In this document: piece by piece, positions 32,263-43,999 of the stretch
Layout: every line of letters begins with the position of its first letter
Numbering within the stretch: the stretch's first letter is position 1
Assembly: GCA_037157565.1 (NCBI GenBank)
Contig: JAZHRO010000036.1
Location: 136,144,501-136,208,500 of the forward strand
Direction: 5' to 3'
Length of the DNA: 64,000 nt
Source: Thalassia testudinum
Lineage: Eukaryota; Streptophyta; Magnoliopsida; Alismatales; Hydrocharitaceae
Made by a program: the position numbers and the translations under genes
Notes under the pieces: model-generated
What the model was told of the DNA's origin: nothing
The model's input: the letters and a program-made list of their open reading frames with translations, nothing else
The model's database searches: none

Positions 32263-32277
32263 CTAGGCATCGGGGTA
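32263..32277 (+). other. A2 terminal polypurine tract
   Basis: CTAGGCATCGGGGTA directly precedes the 3' LTR. One C interrupts the purine run compared with the other elements. Confidence 0.75.
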
Positions 32278-34292
32278 TGATGGGAACACCATCATGAGTC
32301 ATAACTAGCTCATTTTGACCCAATTAAGTTAGTAAATGCTCCTACATAACTTCCAGAGAGTCATAAGTCACTACATAATCATTCTGAGGGAAAAATAAGA
32401 AACTAGGGTTAAAACTATAATTTTTCCAGCATATCATGAATGCAGTACAACCATGGTTTTCTCAGGGGTTGAATGAAGGTTAAATGGTCTTCGAAGGCTA
32501 AGTGGTTAAAATAATCAGAAAAGGGTTTGCACGTGTTTTGAGAATTAAATAACTTTTTGAAACCCTAAAAATAGACTCGCATAATTAACTGAGGTTCTGA
32601 TCAAGATAAAATTCACCAAAACCCTCTAAAATTCATAGGAAAATATTCTCTAGGATTTGAAACCTTCAATTTAACCATCAGAACCTGTTTTGACCCAAAA
32701 CAGAGTCACAGACATACATTTGCCCTAATTTGGGTTTCTACATAAATTATCCAATCAAATGTGGTCAAAACCAAAATCCAAAATCACCATTGGATTCCTT
32801 AGGACCAAATTAGGTTTCTACCAAAATTTGGACCCAAGATGAGTTTTTCTTGACCTAGTTTGCAACTTGGTTCTGTCTGATTACATTTCTGCCCTTAACT
32901 TTCAAAATCTTTTCAAACAAACCCCTAACTTTGTCGTCATTCTCACAAAAAGGTCCATACCTCCATTAAACCTATTCCTACTTGCTCTGGCATCCTTAAT
33001 TTGGAACAAACTCCCTGATTTCTTGACGAATCCCTTTCAAATTTGAAAGGAAAGTTCGTCAAGAAATCCCCTTCCTTTTGAACCCAATCCCACTCTCTAA
33101 AACTTACCCAATCTCTCACACGAACGCATGAGAGATTTGGGTCTCAAGGGATTTCCCAATCCGAAAAGCCTTCCATGCTTGGGAAGCTTGCTTCCCAAGC
33201 TCTAATCACCCTCTGATGACCTATAAAAGAAAGCCCAGACCAGGTCGAACTCCCCAAGCTTGAATTCCGGTCATGAAAACCCCTTTTCCTCCTTCCTCTT
33301 CCGGTCGCGAAGCTACACAAGCTCCGACGACTCTTCCTGACTCTCTCATCATTTGACCACAAAACCAGTGGCCGAATTCTCTTTCTCTGCCCTGTTCGCT
33401 CTTGGCCGTACCAGCAGGAGCCCCTCTACCTCCGTTGTCATCTCCGTCCCCATCACCGAAGTACCTTCTTCCTTAGCAACGGCCTACCAATGTCGGTGTT
33501 GTTCTTCCTCTTTCATCCATTTAGATTAGGTTAGATTAGTTAGTTTAGCTCGTAGGTTTAGTTTTGTACCCAAAAAACCTAAAAATATCCTTCGATGCAG
33601 CCACTCACCTTCGTCTTCCACGTCTCCGATCACTCCTCCGGTGAGGCAGCTTCACTGCTACACAACTCCATCCTCCTCGCCAAAACTTCCACAAGCTCCG
33701 CCTCTCCACCCTCTTCAAAACCCCTCTCTTATCTTTCCATGTCATCCACCCAAACTCCCCGTCGACCAACCCACCTACACACCTTCATTTCTGTCGCCGT
33801 CTGCCCTCATCCATGCACAAAACTTCCCACGGATGCCGCCATCACATTCCACACCCTACGGCAATCCTCCTGAGCCTTTTAGCCAGGGCTTTTAACCCGT
33901 TCTTTGTGTTTCAGGTATCACGTTGGAGCTCCGCCGCAGCGTCATCCCTCCGACGTTGTTCTTCATGTTTAAGGCCACGATAGCCCCAGGTCTTCATTCC
34001 AGACCGTGCGGAAGAGCCCCAGGACCACTTCCAGGTGGCCAATTTAGGTCCCTACCCTTAGCAGCTACTCTAATTGGAGGAGATTTCCTTGCTGCAGGCG
34101 CATGCGAAGAAGGTGGGCAAGATAGTCCCACATTGTGGGATTTGGAAGAGGTACAAACGTATAAGTTGCAAAAGTGTTGAGGGCTTATTGCCTCAACACA
34201 AGGGGGGTGAGGTCCGCCACACCCTTCACCTACCTCGCCTATGACACCTCCATGCGGGCCTAACTTTGACCCGTTTACCCCCCTATGCCCAT
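32278..34292 (+). repeat. A2 3' LTR, first part
   Basis: It begins TGATGGGAACACCATCA and aligns with 19641-21633. B interrupts it at the sequence TATGCCC; the 5' LTR has TATGCCCGTGC uninterrupted. The promoter palindrome and TATA box are at 33177-33229. Confidence 0.88.
33177..33229 (+). promoter_or_regulatory. A2 3' LTR promoter copy
   Basis: Arms GCTTGGGAAGC (33177-33187) and GCTTCCCAAGC (33190-33200), then CTATAAAAG (33221-33229), as in the 5' LTR. Confidence 0.6.
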
Positions 34293-34995
34293 TGGTCGCA
34301 CGTGTTTCGCGTGTTAGAAATTGGGGTTACAAGTAACCCGTCGTCATAGTTGCAAAACACATCGATCACATAAAATTTATACTGAAACTCGAAAAGTGAG
34401 TCCCAAGTCAAACACAGGGAGGTGACTTTTACTTTAACTGAAAACCGCGCTTCAATTTGTTTCTTTTTGGTTTTTTAGGGTTTTGCTATTTTTTTTTGTG
34501 TTTTTGAAATAAAAGACAAGCAATCACAAGATAGAGATGGAATGAAAATGGTATAGATATCACTTCAATGTCTATTACAATCTACTATGAAAGCATAAAA
34601 AGAGAGTGGGGTGAGAGGAAATCTCCAAAATCGACTGTTCGACGAGACGACGGCACTTGGCGGAAGCTCGGATGAAGGAGGTGAGAAGCAGAATGATAAA
34701 GGTGAGATGTAGGAGGACGTCGGGTTGAGGAAAGCTTCTACGCGGCTCCGGAATGGAGGTGAGAAGATGGAGGTGATATGCTACCGGAATGGAGGTGGGA
34801 GGATGGCTCCAAGGTGACCTATGAATGGGGATGAGAAGTTGGAGGAGTATTTGGTGAGGTAGAGGTTCGCTAGACTAATAGGCTCCTTGGGAGCTTGGGA
34901 GCAAGCTCTAACAGAGCATTGGTAGGCTTGCTAGAGCTTGGGAGTAGGTGGGAGTAGAGTAGGTTGAGATGGCTTGGAATGGAGGGGGTGTAGGT

Positions 34996-35063
34996 CCTTT
35001 TATGGCCGAGGAGAAGGCAAAAATAGGCATGGGACCTTTAGTGACCTCCAGACCGTCGCTGTA
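34996..35063 (-). promoter_or_regulatory. B 3' LTR promoter: inverted repeat plus TATA box
   Basis: On plus, TTTAGTGAC (35037-35045) and GTCGCTGTA (35055-35063) are imperfect inverse copies; the minus-strand TATA box follows at 34996-35005. The other LTR has 41068-41094 and 41026-41034. Confidence 0.5.
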
Positions 35064-35301
35064 GACAGCTCACATTTGCTCACGTCCTTAGCTGGCTTGC
35101 AATGAAGTAACAACGACTGTAAGCGTCGCTGTAGGTAAACCCAGCTGTCACTGAAAGTTGGCACCAACCACGCATGTGCCAGCGTTGCATTGCAGCCCAT
35201 CACGCACGCAGATTGCGTGGCATCTTGCTGGTGTGCACTATGCCTGCGCACATTGCACTGCCGCTGCTACTTGCGTGTGGTGCTGAATTGAGATTGGGGG
35301 G

Positions 35302-35370
35302 GCCACGGGGATTCGAACCCTCACCCTTCCCTTGAGAACCGCCACTCCCACCATTGCAGCAAGTCCGCGA
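35302..35370 (-). other. tRNA-like segment in the B 3' LTR
   Basis: The B box GGTTCGAATCC (minus, 35309-35319) is perfect; the A box TGCTGCAATGG (minus, 35351-35361) has one change from the other LTR. It does not fold as a complete tRNA. Confidence 0.55.
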
Positions 35371-35964
35371 ATGCGTCGTGAGGAAGAGTCGCAGCTGTGT
35401 GGTGAGGGTGAGCTCTCAGTCGTTGGATTCTCATCTAGCGGCTGAGATCTCTTGATGATCGACCTTTGGAGAAGTGGCGGGTGGCGTTGGGTGCTCCAGA
35501 TGGTGCCACATGGCACCATCTGGACCATCCACACTTTATTGCTTGCAGAAGATGTCTCGGTGCTCAGATCGAGGTGATTTCTACGTTCTCGGACTGCGAT
35601 TGACGCTCCGCATCCATCCGTATGGTCAGATTTTCCATTCGAAACACGTATTGATGTCGCATTGCCCCCTATCCATTGATCTTTCTCAAATTTCATACGA
35701 TGCTATGGTTCTCCGATCTAGACGATTTTAGAGGTGTTAGACTCTGATCGTCGTCTTAATCGGATCTGTGCAGTTCGATCATCCATCCGTGGCCCTGAAA
35801 TAAGTCTTCTCCCCTGACCATAAAAAGGACCTAGTTAACCTAAAATATACAACTATTCTAAATGCAAAATGATGCATGTTATGCAATATTTATAACATGA
35901 AATGCAAATCTAAGCCTAGGAACATTCATGAATAGGCATTTTAACCTAAATAAATGTGTTTACA

Positions 35965-37625
35965 TCGTACCCCCAAGCTTATCTTTTGCTAGTCCCTAGC
36001 AAAATTAAACTATATGCTATGTATAAAAGTAGAATTAGGATTAGATCGCTTAGGCCTAAGTCATTTATTAATAATAGAAATTTTCAACTAAGGTCCTAAA
36101 CTATGAAGACTCAACTGTACTCGGGTGTCTGCCAAAATGCAAATCGCCCAAGTCCTCACCTTATTTGAAAAAGGAAGATACATTTTTTTTATTTTTCTTC
36201 TTTTCTAAATTTTTTGTACTTTTAGAGTTTGAGCATTCCAGGATAACTTTTTATGGCTACCCGACCCACCCATACTCGGAAAGGACTCTAAGTGCTAAGC
36301 ATCTTGTGAAAATAGTGAAAGACTCACTAGATGGCCGTTAAAATGGACTTTGGGTATCTACGACCCTAGGTGACCTTGCCTAAAGGTTTATCTTTTCGAT
36401 CGATAGCTTTCTCCCTACTTTTATTTATGAGGTCAACATAAGGGCAAACCCAATGTATATCTCCCCGATTTATTATACTTCCCCGCTTCTTCCCTAAGTG
36501 TTTTCGGAATTATTGTGCATTTTTTTGCTAGCTGAGTTCTGGACAATCGGCCGATGAGCTGTTACCGCCGACAACTTGCCAGCCATACTTGTGCAGTGAA
36601 GTATGGTTTCATTTGTTTTTTTTATTTTCTACTTTTTCTATTTTTTTCTATATTTTATTTTCTTTTCTTTTTTTAAAGTAGGTGACTTTCCTGATCTAAG
36701 ATTTACCTAAAGGCAGTATAATGAAAATGGTCTTGTGACTGGGCTCTGGACAACAGGCCGATGAGCTGTTACCATTGACAACTTACCAGCCATACCACCG
36801 TAGATAGTTCATTAGCTACCCAATTTCCAAAGAAACCACCGAAACGTGAGTCAGTGCAAAGAAAATGTATGTAGATGCCTAGGCTTAAAGTCCCCCCAAA
36901 TCAGAGGGTAGGTTGATAAGTCACATACTTATTATCCCAATTTATTAGCCAAATTAAAAATGAATTTGAATTGGCGAGGACTCGAGACTATGTCCATGTT
37001 CGAGTGGACACCTAGGCTAATTAAGCCTGAAGACCTGAAGAGTCTAACTGTTTAGGTCCTATCGTATCATTTCCTAAAGTTAATAACTTCCAAATGACTA
37101 AGTTTTCTTCTCCTAATTCTTTCTTTTTTTTTATCTTTTTTCAAATTTTCAAATTTTTTTAATTTTATAAGAAACTAAAAGAAATTCTATGGAGTTAACA
37201 AAAAACTTTTAGGAATTGATTGTCCACCCCCCCATGCTTAAATGATGCAATGTCCTCATTGTAAAAATAATGACATGAAAAGGGCAGAGTAAACAGAATA
37301 TCACATGAGTGTCTTGAAAATTTGGTCAACTCCGTAGAGAGAAGAGTGTATACACACACGCTAAGTTTAATACCTTTAGCTAGGCATAACATATATACAA
37401 AGAAGAAATTAAGAATTCACAAGTGTAGGTCAAAATCAAAATCAAAAGGTTGATCATGAAACCCATCTGCAGAAGATGTCCATAGATGTGGACCAGATTA
37501 TGGTGTAGACCCATGCCCCAGGGTCGAGTGGTTCTTAGGTTCTGGATGAAAATCACCCAGAATCGAAGGTTGTGTTTGCGGGGCCGAGCCTGCGGTTTAG
37601 TGGTGTGCAACCCAAGACCAAAGTG
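35965..37625 (-). other. B 3' non-coding region with PPTs and a two-copy repeat
   Basis: It holds the terminal PPT (35968-35977), a two-copy repeat (36534-36796) and an internal PPT block (37227-37260; on minus AAGCATGGGGGGG preceded by GAGGACATTGCATC). No supported gene. Confidence 0.6.
36534..36796 (-). repeat. Two copies of a 57-bp repeat in B
   Basis: Copies at 36534-36588 and 36739-36796 share GGCCGATGAGCTGTTACC and CCAGCCATAC, with a period of 205 bp. Confidence 0.75.
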
Positions 37626-39088
37626 TTAGACAATGGGTAAAGATGGTTTAATAGGTACGGTTGTCCACTTAACCTCCAGCTCAGAAAAATAATCAGTTAT
37701 TTCGAGCTTGGGTTGCACGTGAAAGATATCGTAAGGGTCCTGGTAGAAAGTAGGTGGTTTCAGGTCAATAGGTACCCTTAGATCCAAAATCAAAGTTCCC
37801 TTAGAATTAGCCTCCCAAATTTTTATTTCCGACTTCCTATCCTCCGAAATCAATGTTTCTGGGACCTCCAAATTGTTGTACACCCCATCTAAAGTACCCA
37901 AGTCCAACAGTTGTGGCTGAATCAAGATTGACTTGGGTTTGGTGATCTCAAAAATATCATTCAATTCTTTAGGGTGTGTTTGAGGAATGGGGCTACTGAT
38001 TGAATCATCAGGATTCAAATCGTCCAAGTTAGCCCCAACATGATCATAATCTTCAATGATTGAGCTATCAAATAGTTCGTCATACTCCTCGAGCTCGATT
38101 GTCTCACTAGAATCCTCTTCCTTGAGTTCAAATGAGACTTTGCTAAAAGATTCTTCACCCTCGGAGTCAAAGAATCCATGATCCTCATTTATATATGTCT
38201 TAAAATCATATGTCATTTCATAGTCCATGGAGACATATTTTTCGTCATTCCTTGGCTCTAGGATCTCAGGTGAGAAACTCGATTCATCCTCAAAGGGTTG
38301 CTCTAGCCCAACCTAATCACCTCCAATATCAGAATATGTATCCCCCCCTAATAGGCTCCTGAGCGGGTTCAGATATTGGCTCTCTTGAAGAGGGTTCATC
38401 TTGAGAATCATCCCAAGATTTGACTAGTGCAACCACAAATTTCATCCTCAACCTCGATAATTTCCCAAGAAGAAACTCACCCAGGTCCCTATCCATAACA
38501 CTTTGGAGCAAATCCAATAGAGAACTATTAAGCTCATCAATCATTTTGATCATAGGCTCCAGTGCTTCAGTGCATGGTGTTGGTTGAGCTTCCAATGATT
38601 GTATAGTGTTCCTTAAATTAGCCAAAACCCTATCCTAGATCAAGTCCACCTGAACCGACTGGTTCGATTCAGGTTTGGGCAGGTTTGGGCTAAATCTAGG
38701 GGAGTCAAGATGTCGAGGTTCTCGGGTCCCTCCCTGAAAGTACGTCGTTCTAGGTTGTTCAAAGGATGGTGGCAACCTATATTCAGTAGAATACTAGGGA
38801 GGATGGGTGTTATAATCATTATATCCTTCCTGATTGTAGATCGGGTTGGTTTGGTGATCAAAGGATGAAGATCCTATAATCATTGCAGCTTTAGGAAGGA
38901 TAATAATCATAGTCTTGTTGTCCAGGGTTATGCCCTGGACACTGAGGTCTGGATTCATATCCCCAATCAAAGTCATCCCAGCTAGTGGATGGGTAATTAC
39001 AAGTCAAGTTGGGATAGTAATCATCTTGGGGATAAGTGGTGGTAGGAGGATAGGATGTGAAATGTGTGTAGGATGTGGAAGGGTACAT
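37626..39088 (-). pseudogene. B Tyr/Pro-rich then acidic ORF
   Basis: From ATG 39088 on minus. The first part is Tyr/Pro/Asp-rich (SYPPTTTYPQDDYYPN), recalling the Tyr/Pro/Gln-rich tail of Athila Gag. The middle (38329-38625) is a predicted helical segment. The last 200 codons (37626-38228) are acidic (SEGEESFSK, LEEYDELF). At least two frameshifts and several stops separate the parts. No catalytic motif. It resembles the A-family ORF in composition and position but not in recognisable sequence. Function unknown; a reduced Gag is the most cautious guess. Confidence 0.55.
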
Positions 39089-40324
39089 GGTAGAAGAGGG
39101 AAAATGGAGAAGAGAAAAGGTGCCCTGCAATACAATCAACCAAACCTGTCCTTATGTGGGTAGCCTATAGACCTACAGACTCCTAGGACCCGTCTTGAGA
39201 TTATAAATGATTTGGTCTACTTTTATCCAATCAATCCAACCAATTAGAAGAAGGGACTGGGGAGAAGGTTCTTCCTTTAGCTTACGCCTCTGATTCCTAG
39301 TGTACCCCCCAGCCATGGTCATTTGACGGTACTCCCCTGACTAGACATCAGATGGACCAACAAAAGTAGATTAATCGAAAAAAAATCTCAGTCTGAGTCC
39401 CAAAGAGAAAATTAATCCTTAAGGTCAATGTCTACTCAGTTTTAGTTAGGCTTGGGATGATCGTGCTCTTGGAATGTGATGGGCCCTTAAGATGGGTTGT
39501 GCCCTTAATGATCAGTTAAAATGTGTGTGCGTGCACAACCAGGGTTCTCAAACAAGGTTATTTGATGATGTGTCTTTTAGGATTTAACCTTGTTTAGTAG
39601 CTTTTAGGATTTAATTCTTAGGTTGGTTCAATTAAGGTTTAGTAGAACACTCCAAGTTTTGAAAGCATGGGTGATGATATGTTCCTTTAAAATCAAAAAT
39701 AATGTAGAGTGCCTGGTTCAGCCCTAAGAATCAACCCTAAGTGGCAAGCTATTTGATGGATCAATTTTAGATTGAGTGGTGCGGCCCAAATAACTCAATC
39801 AATTGGCCTGTTGCACCACTTAGTTAAGGCACACAAGAATGTTTAACCTATTCAGATTTCTACTCACTTATGTGTATTGAGTTGAAGTGTGTCGGGTCCA
39901 TAAGTCAGATCCCGGTTAAGTGGTAGAATCAAAGTGATTGTGCACCTTATGATAAGAAATTGTGGGTGTTAAGTGCGTAGCTTTAGTTAAACCCCATAAG
40001 AGAAGAATATTTATTTATTTATTTTTTTATATATGTAGGTGGGTGAGATGAGTGGAGTGACAACCAAACAACCAAAATCTACCCTAGGGTTTATGCAAAG
40101 CACCTAAGTTGATTTGGGTTTGGGTTATTAGGTTATGGAATGAAAACTAAGGTGGGGGTGGTGTGGGGGACACTTACAAAACACTCTACCCGCACTTTAC
40201 TCCGGTCTACCACACTTGGATCTCCATGCTAGGGTACCTGCAAGGCAATAGATCAGAGATAAGAGGGGTTAGTGTTTTGTAAATGCAAAGAAACGCAATA
40301 AACAATAAAGTAAATTCTATTGCC
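39089..40324 (-). other. B leader with a block shared with the Athila element
   Basis: Non-coding. The segment 39253-39333 read on minus (GTCAAATGAC, AGAGGCGTAAGC, AAAGGAAGAACCTTC) matches 47223-47300 of the Athila leader. No gene is seen. Confidence 0.6.
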
Positions 40325-40342
40325 TCCCCAGCAACGGTGCCA
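40325..40342 (-). other. B primer-binding site (tRNA-Asp type)
   Basis: The minus strand reads TGGCACCGTTGCTGGGGA, two changes from the tRNA-Asp complement, three bases from the LTR. Confidence 0.92.
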
Positions 40343-41025
40343 AAATGGTCGCACGTGTTTCACATGTCAAAAATCAGGGTTACGAGTAACCCATCGTCGT
40401 AGTTGCAAAACACGTAGATCATATAAAATTTAGACCGAAACTCGAAAAGTGAGTCCCAGGTCGAACACAAGGAGGTAACGTTTACTTTAATTGAAAATCG
40501 CACTTCGATTTGTTTCTTTTTGGTATTTTAGGTTTTTGTTTTTTTTTTGTGTTTTTGAAATAAAAGACAAGCAATCACAAGATAGAGATGGAACGAAAAT
40601 GGTATAGATATCACTTCAATGTCTATTACAATCTACTATGAAAGCATAAAAGAGAGGGGGGTGAGAGGAAATCTCCCGAATCGGCTGTTCGACGAGACGA
40701 CGGTGCCTTGCGGAAGCTCAGACGAAGGAGGTGAGATGTAGGAGGACGTCGGGTTGAGGAAAGCTTCTGCGTGGCTCCAGAATGGAGGTGAGAAGACGGG
40801 TGTGATCTGCTACCAGAATGGAGGTGGGAGGATGGCTCCAAGGAAACCTATGAATGGGGATGGGAAGTTGGAGGAGTATTTGGTGGGGTAGAGGTTCGCT
40901 AGATTAATAGGTGCCTTAGGAGCTTGAGAGCAAGCTCTAACAGAGCATTGGTAGGCTTGCTAGAGCTTGGGAGTAGGTGGGAGTAGAGTAGGTTGAGATG
41001 GCTTGGAAGGGAGAGGGTGTAGGTC

Positions 41026-41094
41026 CTTTTATAGTCGAGGAGAAGAGGCAAAAATAGGCATGGGACCTTTAGTGATCTTCAGGTTGTCGCTAGA
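41026..41094 (-). promoter_or_regulatory. B 5' LTR promoter: inverted repeat plus TATA box
   Basis: The arms at 41068-41076 and 41086-41094 are imperfect; CTATAAAAG on minus lies at 41026-41034, about 35 bp downstream in the transcription direction. Confidence 0.55.
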
Positions 41095-41359
41095 AGCATC
41101 CCTGTAGATAGCTCACATCTGCTCACGCCCTTAGCTAGATTTGCTGGCTTGCAATGAAGTAGAGATGGCTGTAAGCGTCGCTGTAGGTCAACCAAGCTGT
41201 CACTGAAAGTTGGCACCAAACGTGCCCGCGCCCGCGTTGCACTGTCGACCATCACGCGTGCTGATCGCGTGGCATCCTGTTGGTGTGCGCGCTGGTGAGC
41301 ACGCAGGCGCTGCGTTGCCATTGCTGCTTGCATGCGGTGCTGAATTGAGATTGAGGGGG

Positions 41360-41427
41360 GTCGTGGGGATTTGAACCCGCGCCCTTCCCTAGAGAATCGC
41401 CACTCCCACCATTGCGCCAAGTCCGCC
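41360..41427 (-). other. tRNA-like segment in the B 5' LTR
   Basis: On minus: A box TGGCGCAATGG (41409-41419) and B box GGTTCAAATCC (41367-41377), about 40 nt apart. It lies about 330 bp upstream of the TATA box in the same orientation, as in G. Confidence 0.6.
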
Positions 41428-42026
41428 AATGCGTCATGAGGAAGAGCCACAGCTGCATGGTGAGGGCGAGCTCTCAGCCATTGGATTCTCATCCAACGAC
41501 TGAGATCACTTGATGATCGGCCTTTGGAGAAGTGGCGGGTGACGTTGGGTGCGCCAGATGGTGCCACATGGCACCATCTAGACCATCCACACATTATTTC
41601 TTTCAGAGGATGCCACGGTGCTCGAATCAAGGTGATTTCTACGTTGTCGGACTGTAATCAAAGCTTCAGATCCATCTATACGGTTGGAGTTTCCATTCAA
41701 AACCCGTATGGATGTTGCATTGCCCCTAGCCGTTGATCTTCGTCGGATTTCGTACAATGCTATGATTCTCCGATCTAGACGATTTCAGAGGCATTAGACT
41801 CTGATTGTCGTCTTAATTAGATCCGTACGGTCTGATCATCCATCCGTGGCCCTGAAATAAGTCTTCTTCTCCCCTGACCAAAAAAAGGACCTAGTTAACC
41901 TAAAATATATTCAACTATTCTAAATGAAAAATGATGCATGTTATGCAATATTTATAACATGAAATGCAAATCTAAGCCTAGGAACATGCATGAATAGGCA
42001 TGTTAACCTAAATAAATGTGTTTACA

Positions 42027-42770
42027 TTACCCGTGCACACCTCGACTGCTACCCCACTCTGGTAGCCCTGGTCCTGAGAGCACTCTAGATCGATTACTTG
42101 ATAACCCAGTACTGTGCATGGCTTTGTGAAGGAAGAAAAGTGGAAACCCAGAGAAGGAAAGAGCACGCGGGCAGGGGGGTTTTGCTCTGAGAGGATTTAG
42201 CTGACACTTGGACAAAATTAAGGAACCTTCCCCCTCTGCGTGAAGAGCAGAGAAGTAGAGAAGAGAAAGAAAAGAAGCAGAAGAAGGAAGGCCAAGGCAA
42301 GAAGAAGAGAAGACCTGAACCAATAAGAAGGAAGGAACAAGGTCTGGACAGTGTGAAGAAGAAGAAGGAAAGCAAGAAGAAACAGAAAAAAATCATAAAG
42401 GGATACTGTAGCAACATCTTTTAAGATGTCTGATTGCAAAATCAGATGTCTGATCACATATTCCTGCCATTGATTAAGATTTGAGTAATTATTCTGTGTT
42501 AGGCTTATAATTGGTGATCCAAATCACCATTATTTTATCTAGAATTCCTTTTTACTCTTCATATACTCATATTCTACATTGCAAATTAGATTTTGAGTAA
42601 TTAATTTTGCTCATTTACATTAATTATTGAGATTAGTGTGTGAATTCCTATTTGCTCCCTATGTTCGACCTCAGACTTTCAGATTCGAGTAATAAAATTT
42701 ATTTGTTTGAGCGCTATTTTGGCTATACTGCAACGTGACAATCTTAAAACACCAATTTAGCGCACGAGCA
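42027..42770 (+). repeat. A2 3' LTR, second part
   Basis: It resumes A2 at CCCGTGCACACC and aligns with 21634-22357. It ends GAGCA; CGACG after it matches TGACG before the 5' LTR except for one base. Confidence 0.88.
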
Positions 42771-42775
42771 CGACG

Positions 42776-43549
42776 CTTCCCTTTGCCTTTTCCCTTGGAC
42801 AAGGTGCGAATATCCTCCTTGATTTAGGAAATGTCATGACGTACTTCAGACAAATAATGAGTAAATCGGTGATGAGCATTCACAAAGTAGTTGTACACCT
42901 CATTCTGAAGGTGCATGCTCTCAATAAAGTTGGCCAAGTAATTTATTCTAGCGATGGTGTCCTGCACAGTGTAGTTGTCATAGTCCGTGTGTGTGTGTGG
43001 ATGTGTCTCAACCCACCCTTAAGGTTGGGGGCATGGGATGTCCTTCGGATAATAATCATATAGGTAGGATGGCTCATGAGAGCTCCCACCTACCTCTCCT
43101 TGATCATCTTCATCCATGTCATCATCGTTATCATCCTCCTCCTCCTCCTCCTCCTCATCATCATCATCATCCATGATTTGCATTTTCCTTACTGTGGTGA
43201 CATTGAAGCAATCATGATTCCAGATCTTGATGCATTGAAGGGACTCAAGGCGAACACCATAGTGCAAGGCAATGTGCGCTATGATGTTGGAGAAGGGTAG
43301 GAAATTGACCAATTCCTTGATCATTTCATCAAGAACAATCTTAGCCCAATAAAAAGATTTCTTTGTGAGGACAGCATAGGCAACAAAGGCTAAGTTAGAG
43401 GAGATGTGATTAAACTCGCTTGATTGCCTTTTAGGAAAGACACTATAGTAAAGAATCTTAGTAATCAACTTTGGGAGAGGATACATAATGTTAGGTGCCA
43501 AGCGTTAGTTACCTACAATAGCACTTTCTAAGGGTCCTAAGTCCCTTAG
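42776..43549 (-). pseudogene. F third ORF, middle and C-terminal part
   Basis: Codon frame from 43549 down is continuous with the segment ending at 57810 once one GATGC copy is removed. It encodes a helical domain (PLPKLITKILYYS, then NLAFVAYAVLTKKSF, then IIAHIALHYGVRLES), an Asp/Glu run of about 20 residues from the GAT/GAG triplet repeat at 43139-43172, then a helical tail and a basic Gly/Lys end. Three stops interrupt it (near 43520, 43019-43021 and about 42825). The domain pattern resembles the 'putative plant transposon protein' family found in many plant genomes. In sense with pol and downstream of it, it occupies the slot of the SIRE env-like gene, but no signal peptide or membrane segment is visible. 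Confidence 0.65.
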
Positions 43550-43999
43550 GATGCTGATTGCGCAGCAATCATAGGTCTTAATTGACCTAAATTAGGCTAA
43601 AACTTAGCATAAGCTAGGGTTATTCGTGCATGCATAAGCATTATCTGCATCTTTACTGCTTTCATTTAGCTATGCAGAAAATAATGTTATAATGTGCTGA
43701 TTAAGTGCATTATGTCGATTGCAGGCAATAAGCTGATGTGGAGCTGGACCAGAAGCTGGATCAGGAATAACGGGAGTTGTAGCAGAGTTGGAGCAAAAGA
43801 CTTAGTTTAGATATAGGAACAATAATGTAAGGGGATTAAAGGTTTGTTATTCTATTAAGTAGAAATAAAGCAGTAAAATGTGAAGAGCTTAGGTCCACCC
43901 TAGCCCTAGGATAGCTTAGAGACTTTCCCAAGCCTTAGCCACCCTTAGATTAGGTCACAACACCCTAGGAAGCCCTAAAGCCCTAGTTCCAACCTTTAT

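Larger units (their letters stand above)
34293..35964 (-). repeat. B 3' LTR (1672 bp)
   Basis: It starts TGGTCG and ends TTTACA on plus and aligns throughout with 40346-42026. It contains a tRNA-like segment (35302-35370), the promoter inverted repeat (35037-35063) and TATA box CCATAAAAGG on minus (34996-35005). Confidence 0.9.
34293..42026 (-). mobile_element. B: non-autonomous Athila-related element
   Basis: On minus: 5' LTR 40346-42026, PBS 40325-40342, leader, ORF 39088-37626, 3' non-coding region, PPT near 35968-35977, 3' LTR 34293-35964. It interrupts the 3' LTR of A2. The TSD is imperfect: flanks read TGCCC-AT on the left and T-TACCC on the right. No RT or integrase. Part of its leader matches that of the Athila element, its likely helper type. 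Confidence 0.88.
40346..42026 (-). repeat. B 5' LTR (1681 bp)
   Basis: It pairs with 34293-35964. It has a tRNA-like segment (41360-41427), promoter repeat TTTAGTGAT/GTCGCTAGA (41068-41076 and 41086-41094) and minus TATA box CTATAAAAG (41026-41034). Open frames such as 41079-41630 run through these elements and are not conserved. Confidence 0.9.
19641..42770 (+). mobile_element. A2: non-autonomous Ty3-type element, host of E and B
   Basis: 5' LTR 19641-22357, PBS 22363-22380, acidic ORF 23552-25306, PPT 32263-32277, 3' LTR 32278-34292 continued at 42027-42770. Flanks are TGACG (19636-19640) and CGACG (42771-42775), a TSD with one mismatch. Nested E (25786-30911) and B (34293-42026) account for about 12.9 kb; the element alone is about 10.3 kb. 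No pol is present. It is a relative of A1 in the opposite orientation. Confidence 0.87.

Noticed and set aside
43019..43501. Host nuclear gene with an acidic tract
   Set aside because: The frame continues across the Athila junction into 57810-58258 and lies inside F in sense with pol, so it belongs to the retrotransposon.
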